From positions 1 to 18,304 of the forward strand of contig JWZX01001974.1 in NCBI GenBank assembly GCA_001275005.1: a stretch of 18,304 nt of DNA, in the 5' to 3' direction. Source of the DNA: Chrysochromulina tobinii. Taxonomy: Eukaryota; Haptophyta; Prymnesiales; Chrysochromulinaceae. Position numbers and translations under genes: made by a program. Positions 1 through 7,315 of this stretch are shown here, one piece after another. Below the pieces are notes generated by a model. It ran no database searches, was not told the DNA's origin, and saw only the letters and a program-made list of their open reading frames with translations. Each line of letters begins with the position of its first letter. Position 1 is the first letter of the stretch.

Positions 1-120
1 TGAAGGCGGCGCTGAGTGAGAAGGGCGTCAAAGCGGCGCAGAAGGCCCTCGCCGACAAGAAGAAGAAGGAGGCGAAGGAGAAGTCGCGTGCCGACAACAC
101 GGGCGTCGAGGGCGACGACA
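1..120 (+). repeat. 120-bp direct repeat, copy 1
   Basis: Bases 1-120 match 955-1074 at 119 of 120 positions; the only difference is T at 89 against C at 1043, which is silent. The spacing is 954 bp, exactly 318 codons, so the reading frame is kept. It encodes the Lys-rich linker after an EF-hand pair and shows that the EF-hand block is an internally duplicated unit. Copy 1 probably continues further left of the window. Confidence 0.95.
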
Positions 121-2231
121 AGGTTGGCACGGGCGAGGAGGATTTCGAGGCCGGTATGCGCCAGAACGCCATGGAGCGCGACGCGGCGGATGCAGACAAC
201 GACGGCAAGCTCGACTTTGATGAGTTTTGCGTCTTCGTGCGCGATCGCGAGGAGGGCGAGATCACCGACAAGGAGCTGCGCGAGCGCTTCGAGGCGCTCG
301 ACGGGGACAAGAGTGGCCAGATCGACATGTCTGAGTACCTGATCTGGTCGCTCAAGGACGCTCTGGCTCGCTCGGGCGATCGCGTGGTCGATCTGTTCCG
401 TGCGTGGGACGAGGACAAGAGCGGCACCATCGACAAGAAGGAGTTTTTCAAGGCCGTCCGCGCGCTGGGCTTTGATGTCGAGGAGAAGGACGCAAACTTG
501 GTCTTCGACGCTCTGGACGCAGACAAGTCGGGCTCGCTCGAGTACAAGGAGCTCAATACGATGTTGCGCCAGGGCGTAGGCTCGGATCTGACGAAGAGGA
601 ACCTCAAGCGCGCGGAGAAGTTCAACGCGGATCGCTCGCGCACTGCCAAGGTGACCGCCAAGAACGTCAACGTCAACTACGTCTCGGCGCGCTCGGCGGC
701 TCTGCCTCCGACAGTCAAGCTGGAGAAGGGCAATAAGACGATCCAAGAGCAGCTGTTCAATGCTGTGAAAGAGCACAAGGTCAGGCTGATCGATCTGTTC
801 CGCGAGTGGGACGACGACGGCAACGGCGCGCTCGACAAGAAAGAGCTGCGGCGTGCCGTTGCGGCGCTCGGGTACGATGCGCCCAAGAAGGAGATTGACG
901 ATTTCTTCGACAGCATGGACGACGACGGCAGCGGGCTCATCGAGTTTGACGAGCTGAAGGCGGCGCTGAGTGAGAAGGGCGTCAAAGCGGCGCAGAAGGC
1001 CCTCGCCGACAAGAAGAAGAAGGAGGCGAAGGAGAAGTCGCGCGCCGACAACACGGGCGTCGAGGGCGACGACAGAGCTGCCGAAACACCAGCTGCTGCT
1101 GCCTATGTATCAGCGGCTGTTGCCGAGGCATCTACGGCTGCGGCCGAGGCACCAGCGGCTACGGCCGAGGCACCTGTGGCTGCTGTCGAGGCACCTGCGG
1201 CTCCGGCTGAGGAACCAGCGGCTCCGGCTGAGGCACCATCGGCTGCTGCAGAGGCGCCAGTGTCTGCTGCTGGGGCACCAGCGGCTGCGGCTGAGGCACC
1301 AGCAGATGCGGCTGAGGCACCAGCGGATGCGGCCGATGCACCAGCGGCTGCGCCCGCGGCACCAACGGCTGCGGCCGAGGCACCAGCGGCTGCGCCCGCG
1401 GCACCAACGGCTGCGGCCGAGGCACCAGCGGCTGCGGCTGAGGCACCAGCAGATGCGGCCGAGGCACCAGCGGCTCCGGCCGATGTACCAACGGATGCGG
1501 CCGAGGCACCAGCGGATGCGGCCGAGGCGCCAGCGGATGCGGCCGAGGCACCAGCGGCTCCGGCCGATGTACCAGCGGCTGCGGCTGAGGCACCAGAGGC
1601 TGCGGCCGCGGCACCAACGGATGCTGCCGAGGCACCAGCGGCTGCGGCTGATACGCCAGCGAATGCGGCCGATGTACCAACGGATGCGGTCGAGGCACCA
1701 GCGGATGCGGCCGATGCACCAGCGGCTGCGCCCGCGGCACCAACGGGTGTGGCCGGGGCACCAGCGGCTGCGGCCGAGGCACCAGCAGACGCGGCCGAGG
1801 CACCAGCGGCTCCGGCCGATGTACCAACGGATGCGGCCGAGGCACCAGCGGATGCGGCCGAGGCACCAGCAGATGCGGCCGAGGCACCAGCGGCTCCGGC
1901 CGATGCACCAGCGGCTGCGGCCGAGGCACCAGCGGCTGCGGCCGCGGCACCAGCGGATGCGGCCGATGCACCAGCGGCTCCGGCTGAGGCGCCAGCGGCT
2001 GCGGCCGATGTACCAACGGATGCGGCCGAGGCACCAGCGGTCGATGCGGCCGAGGCGCCAGCGGCTGCGGCCGAGGCACCAGCGGCTCCGGCCGATGTAA
2101 CAGCGGCTGCGGCCGAGGCACCAGCGGATGCGGCCGAGGCACCAGCGGCTCCGGCCGATGTACCAGCGGCTCCGGCCGAGGCACCAGCGGCTGCGGCCGC
2201 GGCACCAGAGGCTGCGCCGCCTGCGGAGTGA
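3..2231 (+). CDS. EF-hand calcium-binding protein with Ala/Pro/Glu-rich repeat tail (5' partial)
   Basis: The frame is open from base 3, so the gene begins left of the window; the ATG at 156 is internal. Six canonical 12-residue EF-hand loops are seen, counted from that Met: D12-E23, D49-E60, D85-E96, D121-E132, D219-E230 and D255-E266. Each has acidic residues at positions 1, 3 and 12 and Gly at position 6, so calcium binding is expected. Loops 3/4 and 5/6 form calmodulin-like pairs preceded by similar helices (VVDLFRAWDEDKSG and LIDLFREWDDDGNG). A Lys-rich linker (about 267-305) leads into roughly 385 residues of 7-residue AxAAEAP/AAPADVP units ending PPAE and TGA. No signal peptide or membrane segment is visible, so a soluble calcium sensor or buffer with an extended tail is inferred. 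The linker occurs twice at 119/120 identity. The product cannot be named beyond the EF-hand family. Confidence 0.9.
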   Translation, partial: KAALSEKGVKAAQKALADKKKKEAKEKSRADNTGVEGDDKVGTGEEDFEAGMRQNAMERDAADADNDGKLDFDEFCVFVRDREEGEITDKELRERFEALDGDKSGQIDMSEYLIWSLKDALARSGDRVVDLFRAWDEDKSGTIDKKEFFKAVRALGFDVEEKDANLVFDALDADKSGSLEYKELNTMLRQGVGSDLTKRNLKRAEKFNADRSRTAKVTAKNVNVNYVSARSAALPPTVKLEKGNKTIQEQLFNAVKEHKVRLIDLFREWDDDGNGALDKKELRRAVAALGYDAPKKEIDDFFDSMDDDGSGLIEFDELKAALSEKGVKAAQKALADKKKKEAKEKSRADNTGVEGDDRAAETPAAAAYVSAAVAEASTAAAEAPAATAEAPVAAVEAPAAPAEEPAAPAEAPSAAAEAPVSAAGAPAAAAEAPADAAEAPADAADAPAAAPAAPTAAAEAPAAAPAAPTAAAEAPAAAAEAPADAAEAPAAPADVPTDAAEAPADAAEAPADAAEAPAAPADVPAAAAEAPEAAAAAPTDAAEAPAAAADTPANAADVPTDAVEAPADAADAPAAAPAAPTGVAGAPAAAAEAPADAAEAPAAPADVPTDAAEAPADAAEAPADAAEAPAAPADAPAAAAEAPAAAAAAPADAADAPAAPAEAPAAAADVPTDAAEAPAVDAAEAPAAAAEAPAAPADVTAAAAEAPADAAEAPAAPADVPAAPAEAPAAAAAAPEAAPPAE
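955..1074 (+). repeat. 120-bp direct repeat, copy 2
   Basis: Second copy of the linker repeat, 119/120 identical to bases 1-120. The copies diverge abruptly at 121 and 1075: after copy 1 the protein enters another EF-hand block, and after copy 2 it enters the Ala/Pro tail. Near-identity including third codon positions points to recent duplication or gene conversion. Confidence 0.95.
1090..2228 (+). repeat. 21-bp coding minisatellite (AxAAEAP units)
   Basis: About 50 imperfect copies of a 21-bp unit (typically gcggctgcggccgaggcacca) encode 7-residue units such as AAAAEAP, ADAAEAP and AAPADVP. The period is a multiple of three, so copy-number change keeps the frame. Several other frames, including minus-strand ones, are open across the array only because the unit lacks stops in those frames; they are shadows. 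Higher-order blocks (AAPADVP-TDAAEAP-ADAAEAP) recur near 1470-1560 and 1800-1900, suggesting amplification of multi-unit segments. Confidence 0.95.
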
Positions 2232-2806
2232 ACGCATCGCTGCGAGAGTGAGACCAAAACATGAGAGTGAGACCAAGATATTTGAAGTCACGGTGTGTGC
2301 ATGATTGATGTTGCGTCGATGATTGTTTTCGTTTCGACGTTCTTTAACGGACCTTTGAAATACACGCAGCACGCTTAGTTCCTTCGGACCGTCGGAGTTT
2401 TCGTGAATGACCGCCCGTGCTAAGGCCCGTGCTTCGAGTCACGAGTGCTTGGACCTTGCGCGTTGCGGTTCCGGTTGACGTATTGCGTGATGTCTGAGAT
2501 GACTTAGCCGCGTGGCGAGGCGGCCGCGTGTCGCCTCGCGCGGGCCCTTCGATACCGTCGCCGCGATGTGCGCGGCGACAGCGGCGAGGCAGAAGTGCCA
2601 CGCCGAAGAAAGGAAGAATGAGGGGTGACGTGGCGATGTGGAAGAATGTAGAAGAATGTGGTTACATCGCACCCGCGAGCGGTATACTGTATGTAATGTT
2701 GTGTGTCTCGTGAAGGGTGTGAAGACTTCTCGAAAGAAACCGGTGCCGCACTACCGTGCTAACCGTCATCCGCCGCGGCGACACTATTATGAAAACTCTG
2801 CATAAA
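2232..2806. other. Intergenic region downstream of the EF-hand gene
   Basis: No supported gene. A 19-bp unit, gagagtgagaccaaaacat, is tandemly duplicated with small changes at 2244-2262 and 2263-2281, just after the stop codon and probably in the 3' UTR. Short open frames at 2344-2713 on both strands have no recognisable features and are treated as chance. The sequence becomes AT-richer from about 2780. Confidence 0.6.
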
Positions 2807-2872
2807 ATGTATTCTTAGAAAAAAAGGGCCGACGAAATTAATGTATTCTTAGAAAAAGGGCCGACGAAATTA
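2807..2872. repeat. 34/32-bp AT-rich tandem repeat
   Basis: Two adjacent copies of a unit beginning atgtattcttagaaa and ending gggccgacgaaatta lie at 2807-2840 (34 bp) and 2841-2872 (32 bp). They are identical except that the second has two fewer A in the A-run. The pair lies 49 bp upstream of a TATA-like box and may be an upstream promoter element; that role is inferred. Confidence 0.9.
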
Positions 2873-2920
2873 AACACTTTCTAGTTTTCTCCGATCACGA
2901 CTGAAGCAGAGTGACGCAAA

Positions 2921-2928
2921 TATAAAAA
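2921..2928 (+). promoter_or_regulatory. TATA-like box upstream of the coiled-coil gene
   Basis: TATAAAAA stands 71 bp before the ATG at 2999, in a local AT-rich island within GC-rich DNA. Position and composition fit a core promoter for the plus-strand gene. No experimental start site is known, so this is a motif-based call. Confidence 0.45.
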
Positions 2929-2998
2929 ATTCGCTGCCGGGCAGCTCCGGCACTAACCCGCACCACGTCTGCGACTGGTCGCCGCTTGCTGCTTTGGA

Positions 2999-3700
2999 AT
3001 GCCAGCTGGAGGGCCGCCCCATGTGGATTCGTTCGTCGTCTCAACCACCATGAGCCGTGCTCCGAGGATCATCGAGCGAGGCACGGCACACGCAGCGATG
3101 ATTTTTACTGATCTGCTACGAAAGGAACAGTATGAGTTGAAGCGGGCAACTTCAGCGAGCAGCTCGACCAGCTCTCTCGGCGGCGCAAGCCCTCATTCTC
3201 GTTCACCGCGAAGCCCTCGTTCAGCATGGACACGTACTTCACCGCATCCCGTGGAGAATCGTCTCATATTCGGGCAAAAGTCAAGAGTTGGGCAGAATGG
3301 CGAAAGTGACAGCACGGTGGCATGGAGCACGACGCCTATTCAGCTCAGCGACGGCGATGGGAGTGAAGTATCTTCGCCGTCGAATAGCTTCACCACACCA
3401 AGGGCCGCACGGTCGGAACAGGCTCGGCAAATGGAACACTCGAAGGAGCTGCAGGCGGCACTCGAAGAGATGGAGCAGTTGCAAGACCGAATCTCTTTGC
3501 TCAAGACCATGGCTCTACATGGCTCATGCGGCATCTCAGGATATCTACAGGATATCGGCAGCAGCAGCGTCGTTACAGCGTCGTCGCTCCGAATCGGCGG
3601 CTCGGATGTAGACGATGACGTGGCACGTATGCCTCCAGATCTAGGTCCACGACGCAGGAGCTCGCGCGACAAACGCGCGACACGGTCTCGAAGGCTCTGA
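2999..3700 (+). CDS. Hypothetical Ser/Arg-rich protein with short coiled coil
   Basis: This 233-aa frame begins at the first ATG after an in-frame TAA at 2954; a second ATG (Met18, at 3050) is an alternative start. No family is recognised. Residues about 50-80 are Ser/Pro/Arg-rich (SPHSRSPRSPRS), a likely phosphorylation-prone disordered region. Residues about 145-173 (MEHSKELQAALEEMEQLQDR onward) have the heptad pattern of a short coiled coil, suggesting self-association or a binding partner. The C-terminus is strongly basic (RRRSSRDKRATRSRRL) and could be a nuclear-localisation or nucleic-acid contact segment. The TATA-like box and AT-rich upstream DNA support a real gene. A shorter or spliced product is possible. 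Confidence 0.55.
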   Translation: MPAGGPPHVDSFVVSTTMSRAPRIIERGTAHAAMIFTDLLRKEQYELKRATSASSSTSSLGGASPHSRSPRSPRSAWTRTSPHPVENRLIFGQKSRVGQNGESDSTVAWSTTPIQLSDGDGSEVSSPSNSFTTPRAARSEQARQMEHSKELQAALEEMEQLQDRISLLKTMALHGSCGISGYLQDIGSSSVVTASSLRIGGSDVDDDVARMPPDLGPRRRSSRDKRATRSRRL

Positions 3701-4788
3701 CTGACCGCTAATGGATCTTGGAACTTCGTTGCTAGGAGGACACAACGTGCGAATCAGCATTCACCTTTCAAGCGCGGATATCTCCTCGGCCATCATGAGG
3801 GTCGCACCTCTTGCGTCTTGGCCAAGGACTACAGTACGCTTTCGAAGAGGTGCCACACAGACTGAGGAGAGAGGTGTTAAGTGAGGTGGGACAGAGGTCA
3901 GAGGGCTAAATCCACAGGCGTCACAGGCGCCAGCTGGGCACATCGCCACGAGGCCCGACGTGGCACGTCCGGTCGCGCTGGGTCCTGGGTGGAGGGTGCT
4001 GTTCGTCGGCTACCTGGAACCTCAAGCTCAACCTGCCGTCGCGCGCGTCGTCGCGGCACAACCACCGTGGTCCGTGCACCGAGGTGCGAGGTACACGTAC
4101 CCCGTCGCCTACCCGTCGCCTACTTTGAGAGCTTGTAGTTGAACACGGTTGTGTCCGACCAACTATGTTCGGGTTCGCTAAGCGCACGAAGCGGTAACGA
4201 TACTAATTTTTAACCGAACGTGCAGACATGTCGCGTGACATGCTCGAATGATATGCCGTCGCGCGTCGCACTCCGCCGGCGGCGCGGTCGAGCCGCGCGG
4301 CGACACCCATGGCCGGGCCATGCAACCAAGAAAGCCCCATTCATAGAATCTATGCGAGCGTGCCGGCTGCCATCGCCAGCGCTGGTGTCAAGCGCGGCCG
4401 CCCGGACGACAGCTGCCCGACGAGCCGCTCCCCCTGCTCTCTCTCAGACACAGACTCAATCTTGATCGATCAGCGTTCAGCCTGAGCCGTGCGATAAGCG
4501 CACCGCGCCATGCACATCGCCTTGCACGAAACTAAAGATCTCTCATGCTGCCTTGACGCGCTCGAAGCGCCATCCCGTTGATATTGTCGTGACGACGGGA
4601 GAGATGCGTTCATCAAGCGCCCCGATAAGGTCAGCATCGGAGCGCGCAGCATTGACGGCGACGACAGGCTGTCGCTCTCCGAGGACGCTCGCCGTCGATG
4701 GAAGCAGCGTCGGCGACGAGGGCTGCTCGCGGCAGGGCGGCGGACGTCAGAGTGGCACTCAATTGCACTCACGGGCACTCAGAGGCCA
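3701..4788. other. Intergenic region between convergent genes
   Basis: About 1.1 kb between two genes that end facing each other, so it should hold both 3' ends. Open frames here are all 102 codons or shorter, Arg/Ser-rich and without motifs; none is supported. Small structures are visible: an interrupted stem-loop at 4136-4165 (TAGTTG/CAACTA outer arms, ACAC/GTGT inner arms), a CATGGCC-g-GGCCATG palindrome at 4308-4322, and GCACTCA three times at exactly 10-bp spacing (4755, 4765, 4775) just past the stop of the minus-strand gene. Confidence 0.55.
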
Positions 4789-7158
4789 TCAACAGCCATC
4801 AACGTCAATCACCTGCTCGCGAAAGAGCTGTTCAAACGAGCGTTGGCGCTGCTTCTCGAAGTTGGAATAGTACTCGTTCAACTCCTCCTTGGTAAGCTGC
4901 GGCTTCTCCGGTGCCTCCTCCTCCTCCTCCTCCTCCTTAGGCAGCGAGCCCGAGCCCTGCGTCGAGCCCTGCGTCGAGCCCTGCGTCGAGCCCTGCGCCG
5001 AGCCCTGCGTCGAGCCCTGTTGCGAGCCCGCACTCGAGGCACGGTGGGCGGCGCTCTTGACAACGACGCGCTTGACCTCGTTCTCGTCCACTGCGCCCTT
5101 GACGACGCGCTTAGTGGACGTGATGACCGACTTGTCTCTAGCTTCGGCAGCGAGCTTGGACGCCCCTACATTGGCCTTGATGGTCGAGAGGCCTCCCGCC
5201 GCCGCGTTTCCCAGCTGCGCCTGGATTGCGACCATGCCCTTTTTGACCGTTGCAGCCACGAGCTCCTCACGTTGTCGCCGCGCGTGCGAGAGGGCCGTGG
5301 CCATCTCTTTGGTGCTGTTGCCGTGTTGCCGTGGGTCTACCTTGTGGCGAACGGCCACTTGGGCTGTGGGGGGCGCCGCAGCGGGCGCCGTCGCGCCCGT
5401 GGCCATGGCCATGGGCATGGGCGCCTGAAGCACCGTCCGATCGGCGTTCGCCTTGGTATTCTGACGCGAGTCGAGTTTATTCTTATGCTGGGCAAGCAGC
5501 TCCTGAATGTTGAGGCTCGACGTCGGGGAGCCTGAGGAAGCGCTTGAGGCGGCGGTGGCGCCGATCGCAACCGCTTCGGGGCTACGGATGGGCGTCGAGA
5601 TGGGCGTGACCGTGGTCGTGACGAGCTCTTTGATGTACGAGCTCTTCGACTGACGGGGTAGTGCGGCCGGTGGCGCCTCCGGCAGGGACGGCGGCCGCAC
5701 GTCGGCGAGCACAGCCGGGTGTGCATCGTCCTTGCCCTTCGGCGCGCTCCCGCCCAGCAACAACGAAGCGCTCTGGTTGCGTTCCGCCGGCTTGGACGCA
5801 ACGCTTGACGTGGGCGTAATGGCGGGTGGAAGGGCAAAGTTGTCTGGAGGAGGCGTCTTGGCAGCGGCAGCTTGGCTGGCCTCCGCGCCCCCAAAGCTGA
5901 GACCACTAGCCTCGATGCTCGTAGCCGAATCTCGCCCCAAATCTCGCCCCAAATCTCGCATAGGCCGCCTGTCAAGGTGATTCCGGTCCATTGCCGGTCT
6001 AATAAGATTTGTAGGCGCCGCCAGCAAGGCACGCTCGCCGGAGCTGAGACGATCGACGCTAAGGCCACCGGGGCTGAGGCCACCGGGCCTGGGGCCTCCA
6101 GGGCTGAGGCCGCTGAGGCTGAGGCAGCCGAGGCTCAGGTCTCCATCAAGGGCCTCAAGTGCAGCCTCGCGCGCGGAGACCACCGCCTGCGCGACCACCT
6201 GTGCCGCCTCGCGCGCGGAGAGCACAGCAGCCTCGCGCGCGGAGACCACCCGCGGTGTGCCGCCCTTGGAGACTGACAGACGGTCCGCCCGCTCGAGGAT
6301 TGCCTGATCGTCTTCGAACGCTTCGTCCGCGGGCACGTCCTCCTCGACACCACCCTTACCGCCGCCGCCGCTGCCCAGCGCGCGCGCCTGCGTGCGCGCG
6401 TACGCGGCCACGAGCTCCTTGTACCGTTGCAGCTGGTCGCGCTGCTCCTTTTCTCGAGCGCGTCGATTCTTCGATCGATTGGTGCTGCCACCGCCGCCCT
6501 TTGTCGAGCGGCTCGAGCGACTCGTGCTGCTCCCATCGTTCTCGTTGGCGTCCGTCGAGTCCGCTCCGCTGCCGCTACCCTTGGCACCGGGCAACTTATT
6601 GACCGCCAATTTCTGGCCGTGCGGCAACTTGGCCAACTTCTTCGAGGCCAACTTGGCAGCCATGCGCGCCGTGCCGTTGCCAGTCGATGTCGGCGATGGG
6701 CGCCCCAGCAGCGCCTCTTGCACGCTATCTGGCATGTCGGCCAGCAGTCCAAGCCCAGAGCCCTCGACGTCGGCGCGCAGCGCAGCCAAGACCAACTTGC
6801 TCTTCGGAGGAGGCGCCAGCAAGTCCTTGTCGCTCTCATGCTTGCTCGCACGAGACGCCTTGGCTACTCGCCCGGCGGTTGTGGCGACTCGCTTTGCGGT
6901 CCTCGTCGATTCACTCGCGGTCGACCGCGTGGAGCGCGCTGTTGTATCGCCCCCATTCGAGGAGCGCGCCGTGCAGTCCCCCGCATTCGAGCGATCTGTC
7001 AGATCTCCCCGCGATGGAGCACCCTTGACTTTCTTCGACTTCTTCTTGGACGGCGTCCAGTTCCTCGAGGCCACAAGTTCCTCGTGGCTCCTTTCGTGGA
7101 TATCCTCCTCCTCGTGGTCGACGCTCGACAGCCCGTCCCAGAGAGGTGGAAGTGCCAT
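4789..7158 (-). CDS. Large low-complexity Ser/Ala-rich protein, unknown function
   Basis: This intronless 789-aa frame is read from an ATG at 7158-7156. That start is preferred because it is the first ATG in the frame and has A at -3 and G at +4 (aacATGgca). No known domain is recognised. In order: a basic Lys-rich patch (SKKKSKKVKG) and Ser/Thr/Arg-rich stretch; a charged helix-prone segment (NRRAREKEQRDQLQRYKELV) near 230-260; three SAREAA units near 303-330; LSPGG-type units; DLGRD twice; QGST/QGSA units near 712-737; an acidic E-run; and a C-terminal helix-prone segment (TKEELNEYYSNFEKQRQRSF). No signal peptide or membrane segment is seen. The pattern suggests a largely disordered scaffold or nucleic-acid/cytoskeleton-associated protein, but this is inference. 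It lies 157 bp downstream of the Ser/Pro-rich membrane-protein gene on the same strand. Confidence 0.82.
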   Translation of the reverse strand: MALPPLWDGLSSVDHEEEDIHERSHEELVASRNWTPSKKKSKKVKGAPSRGDLTDRSNAGDCTARSSNGGDTTARSTRSTASESTRTAKRVATTAGRVAKASRASKHESDKDLLAPPPKSKLVLAALRADVEGSGLGLLADMPDSVQEALLGRPSPTSTGNGTARMAAKLASKKLAKLPHGQKLAVNKLPGAKGSGSGADSTDANENDGSSTSRSSRSTKGGGGSTNRSKNRRAREKEQRDQLQRYKELVAAYARTQARALGSGGGGKGGVEEDVPADEAFEDDQAILERADRLSVSKGGTPRVVSAREAAVLSAREAAQVVAQAVVSAREAALEALDGDLSLGCLSLSGLSPGGPRPGGLSPGGLSVDRLSSGERALLAAPTNLIRPAMDRNHLDRRPMRDLGRDLGRDSATSIEASGLSFGGAEASQAAAAKTPPPDNFALPPAITPTSSVASKPAERNQSASLLLGGSAPKGKDDAHPAVLADVRPPSLPEAPPAALPRQSKSSYIKELVTTTVTPISTPIRSPEAVAIGATAASSASSGSPTSSLNIQELLAQHKNKLDSRQNTKANADRTVLQAPMPMAMATGATAPAAAPPTAQVAVRHKVDPRQHGNSTKEMATALSHARRQREELVAATVKKGMVAIQAQLGNAAAGGLSTIKANVGASKLAAEARDKSVITSTKRVVKGAVDENEVKRVVVKSAAHRASSAGSQQGSTQGSAQGSTQGSTQGSTQGSGSLPKEEEEEEEAPEKPQLTKEELNEYYSNFEKQRQRSFEQLFREQVIDVDGC
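4951..5022 (-). repeat. 12-bp coding tandem repeat (QGST units)
   Basis: Six contiguous 12-bp units (plus-strand form cgagccctgcgt) with single changes in the fourth and last copies encode QGST/QGSA on the minus strand. A degenerate partial unit follows. An adjacent (CTC)n run at about 4913-4936 encodes the Glu run. Both are in-frame, length-variable coding repeats. Confidence 0.95.
6167..6250 (-). repeat. SAREAA coding repeat
   Basis: Three copies of a segment containing gcctcgcgcgcggag on the plus strand encode SAREAA on the minus strand, with irregular spacers rich in Ala and Val. The nucleotide similarity of the copies suggests local duplication inside the large low-complexity gene. Confidence 0.85.
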
Positions 7159-7280
7159 GTTTCCGTCCCAAGGTGATGGGGAGGAGCTTGAGAGAGGCGA
7201 TTTTCGAAAGGGAACACGCCCATTACGACGCGCCAAACACAACGCGTTTCGATGGCTTCGATGAGAACCATTGACACTGT

Positions 7281-7305
7281 GACAAGACAAGACAAGACAA
7301 GACAA
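7281..7305. repeat. (GACAA)5 microsatellite between two minus-strand genes
   Basis: Five perfect copies of GACAA (TTGTC on the minus strand) fill 25 bp of the 157-bp gap between the membrane-protein stop and the next gene's ATG. On the transcribed strand it would lie in the promoter or 5' UTR of the downstream gene. Confidence 0.95.
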
Positions 7306-7315
7306 CTCTTCGCTG

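Noticed and set aside
970-2372. Long open frames in other phases across the 21-bp array (Arg/Leu/His-rich or Ala/Gly/Ser-rich, up to 420 codons)
   Set aside because: They exist only because the repeat unit lacks stops in those frames. The frame continuous with the EF-hands explains the region.
4095-4117. 21/23 match between 4095-4117 and 14489-14511 (acgtacccc ... cctacccgtc)
   Set aside because: Flanks do not align on either side and the string is low-complexity C-rich; too short to call a dispersed element.
4470-4778. 102-codon minus-strand frame just after the low-complexity gene
   Set aside because: Ser/Arg-rich, no motif, no promoter signal, and it probably lies in a 3' UTR.
7159-7305. 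N-terminal extension of the low-complexity protein to a TTG at 7305
   Set aside because: Non-ATG start running through the GACAA microsatellite; the ATG at 7158 has a good start context.
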